Shown one piece after another: positions 5,830 through 6,697 of a stretch of 6,697 nucleotides of DNA. Made by a program: the position numbers and the translations under genes. Source of the stretch: Balneolales bacterium (GTDB taxonomy: Bacteria; Bacteroidota; Rhodothermia; Balneolales; Natronogracilivirgulaceae); assembly GCA_007116685.1 (NCBI GenBank), contig SKIC01000296.1, forward strand, positions 1 through 6,697, in the 5' to 3' direction. Numbering within the stretch: the stretch's first letter is position 1; each line of letters opens with the position of its first letter. Below the pieces are notes generated by a model. It was not told the origin of the DNA and searched no databases. It was given only the letters and a program-made list of their open reading frames with translations.

Positions 5830-6697
5830 TCAGGAATTTAAGCCCCAGGTAAGATAGGTTGCACCCCAAGTGAAACCTCCACCAAAAGCGGCTAAAACTA
5901 ACTTATCGTTTTTATTCAATCGGTTTTGCCAGTCGTATAAACATAGGGGAATGGTTGCAGCAGTTGTATTACCGTATTTATCAATATTTATCATCACTTT
6001 TTCTGATGATAATCCCATTCTACGAGCTGTTGCGTCAATAATTCTGAGATTTGCCTGATGCGGAACAAGCCATGCTACGTCATCACCGGTCAGATTATTT
6101 CGCTTCATAATTTCGGTAGAGACATCTGCCATGCCCTCAGTGGCTTTTTTGAAAACGAATCTTCCTTCCTGGTAGATGTGATGGTCTCCATTTTCTACGG
6201 TTTCTTTGGAAGCAGGATATCTTGAACCACCGGCCTTCATGCGAAGGTGTTCGGAACCGTCGCCATCACAATGTTGCACGAAATCTAGAATTCCGGTGCC
6301 ATCATCAGAAGGCTCTAGTAACACGCCGGCAGCAGCATCACCAAACAAAATACACGTATTTCTATCGGTATAATCTGTAATCACGCTCATTTTATCGGCG
6401 CCAATAACGAGTACTTTTTTGTGGCGGCCAGACTCAATCATCATAGCACCGTTTGAGAGAGCAAACAAAAAGCCGGAGCATGCGGCGGATAAATCAAAGC
6501 CGTATGCATTTTTTGCCCCAATCATGTGTTGTACTAAACATGCGGTAGCCGGAAACATGTAATCAGGAGTAATCGTTGCTACGATGATAGCGTCAATTTC
6601 TGAAGCATCAATACCTCTGTTGGATAAGATTTCTTCAGCGGCTTTGGCGGCCATATAAGCTGATGCTTTTTCGCGGTCTTTCTCTATCCTGCGTTCA
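5830..6697 (-). CDS. fabH: 3-oxoacyl-[acyl-carrier-protein] synthase III (KAS III), N-terminus outside window
   Basis: FabH starts fatty acid synthesis by condensing an acyl-CoA primer with malonyl-ACP. The frame stays open to the window edge; 288 residues are visible and about 40-45 N-terminal residues are missing. The internal ATG at 6654 is not the start, because the residues before it (ERRIEKDREKASAY) match the conserved region that follows the family's TGI-R motif. The catalytic cysteine is in DLSAACSG (codon 6478-6480). The histidine in VPHQANLRI and the asparagine in YGNTTAATIPL complete the Cys-His-Asn triad of KAS III. FGDAAAGVLLEP and the GGG near the C-terminus are also conserved. 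The stop is TGA, 4 nt before fabD. Primer preference (acetyl-CoA or branched acyl-CoA) cannot be decided from these motifs. In many genomes plsX and rpmF precede fabH, but that lies outside the window. Confidence 0.95.
   Translation of the reverse strand, partial: ERRIEKDREKASAYMAAKAAEEILSNRGIDASEIDAIIVATITPDYMFPATACLVQHMIGAKNAYGFDLSAACSGFLFALSNGAMMIESGRHKKVLVIGADKMSVITDYTDRNTCILFGDAAAGVLLEPSDDGTGILDFVQHCDGDGSEHLRMKAGGSRYPASKETVENGDHHIYQEGRFVFKKATEGMADVSTEIMKRNNLTGDDVAWLVPHQANLRIIDATARRMGLSSEKVMINIDKYGNTTAATIPLCLYDWQNRLNKNDKLVLAAFGGGFTWGATYLTWGLNS

Noticed and set aside
1..6697. A novel defence, mobile or secondary-metabolite system
   Set aside because: Every minus-strand gene is a standard stand-alone housekeeping enzyme with intact catalytic residues. 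There are no transposase, integrase, repeat-array, modular polyketide or toxin-antitoxin signatures.

Overview
The window looks like a chromosomal housekeeping region of a Bacteroidota/FCB-type bacterium. My best guess is Balneolota/Rhodothermota, at moderate confidence (about 0.5). The reasons are moderate-to-low GC in the operon, mostly Shine-Dalgarno-less starts, a long 'eukaryote-like' branched-chain aminotransferase, and a complete fabH-fabD-fabG-acpP-fabF-rnc order, which as far as I recall is usually broken up in classical Bacteroidetes. No 16S or other strong phylogenetic marker is present, so this is inference.

Layout. Bases 1-582 (+) are the 3' end of a gene whose protein has PQQ-like beta-propeller repeats; its start lies outside the window. 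It ends inside a perfect 10-bp inverted repeat (569-594), and a short convergent gap (583-662) follows. Everything else is on the minus strand, read right to left: fabH (5' end cut by the window edge), fabD, fabG, acpP, fabF, rnc, ilvE. The gaps are 4, 12, 123, 21 (or 9), 5 and 46 nt. That spacing fits one long operon, with an extra promoter likely in the 123-nt leader ahead of acpP.

How the genes work together. FabD loads malonate from CoA onto the acyl carrier protein AcpP. FabH condenses an acyl-CoA primer with malonyl-ACP, FabG reduces the 3-ketoacyl-ACP, and FabF elongates. The dehydratase (FabZ/FabA) and enoyl reductase (FabI/K/L) are not in the window. RNase III shares the operon in many bacteria without being part of fatty acid synthesis. 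IlvE closes the cluster; it interconverts branched-chain amino acids and 2-keto acids, the precursors of the branched acyl-CoA primers that FabH can use.

All catalytic residues I could check are present in FabH (the part visible), FabD, FabG, AcpP, FabF, RNase III and IlvE. I found no RNA gene, mobile element, CRISPR array or defence-like locus, and no evidence for a previously undescribed system. The points worth a second look are modest: the base-composition break inside the propeller gene, the stop codon in a hairpin loop, the acpP leader, and the ilvE linkage.
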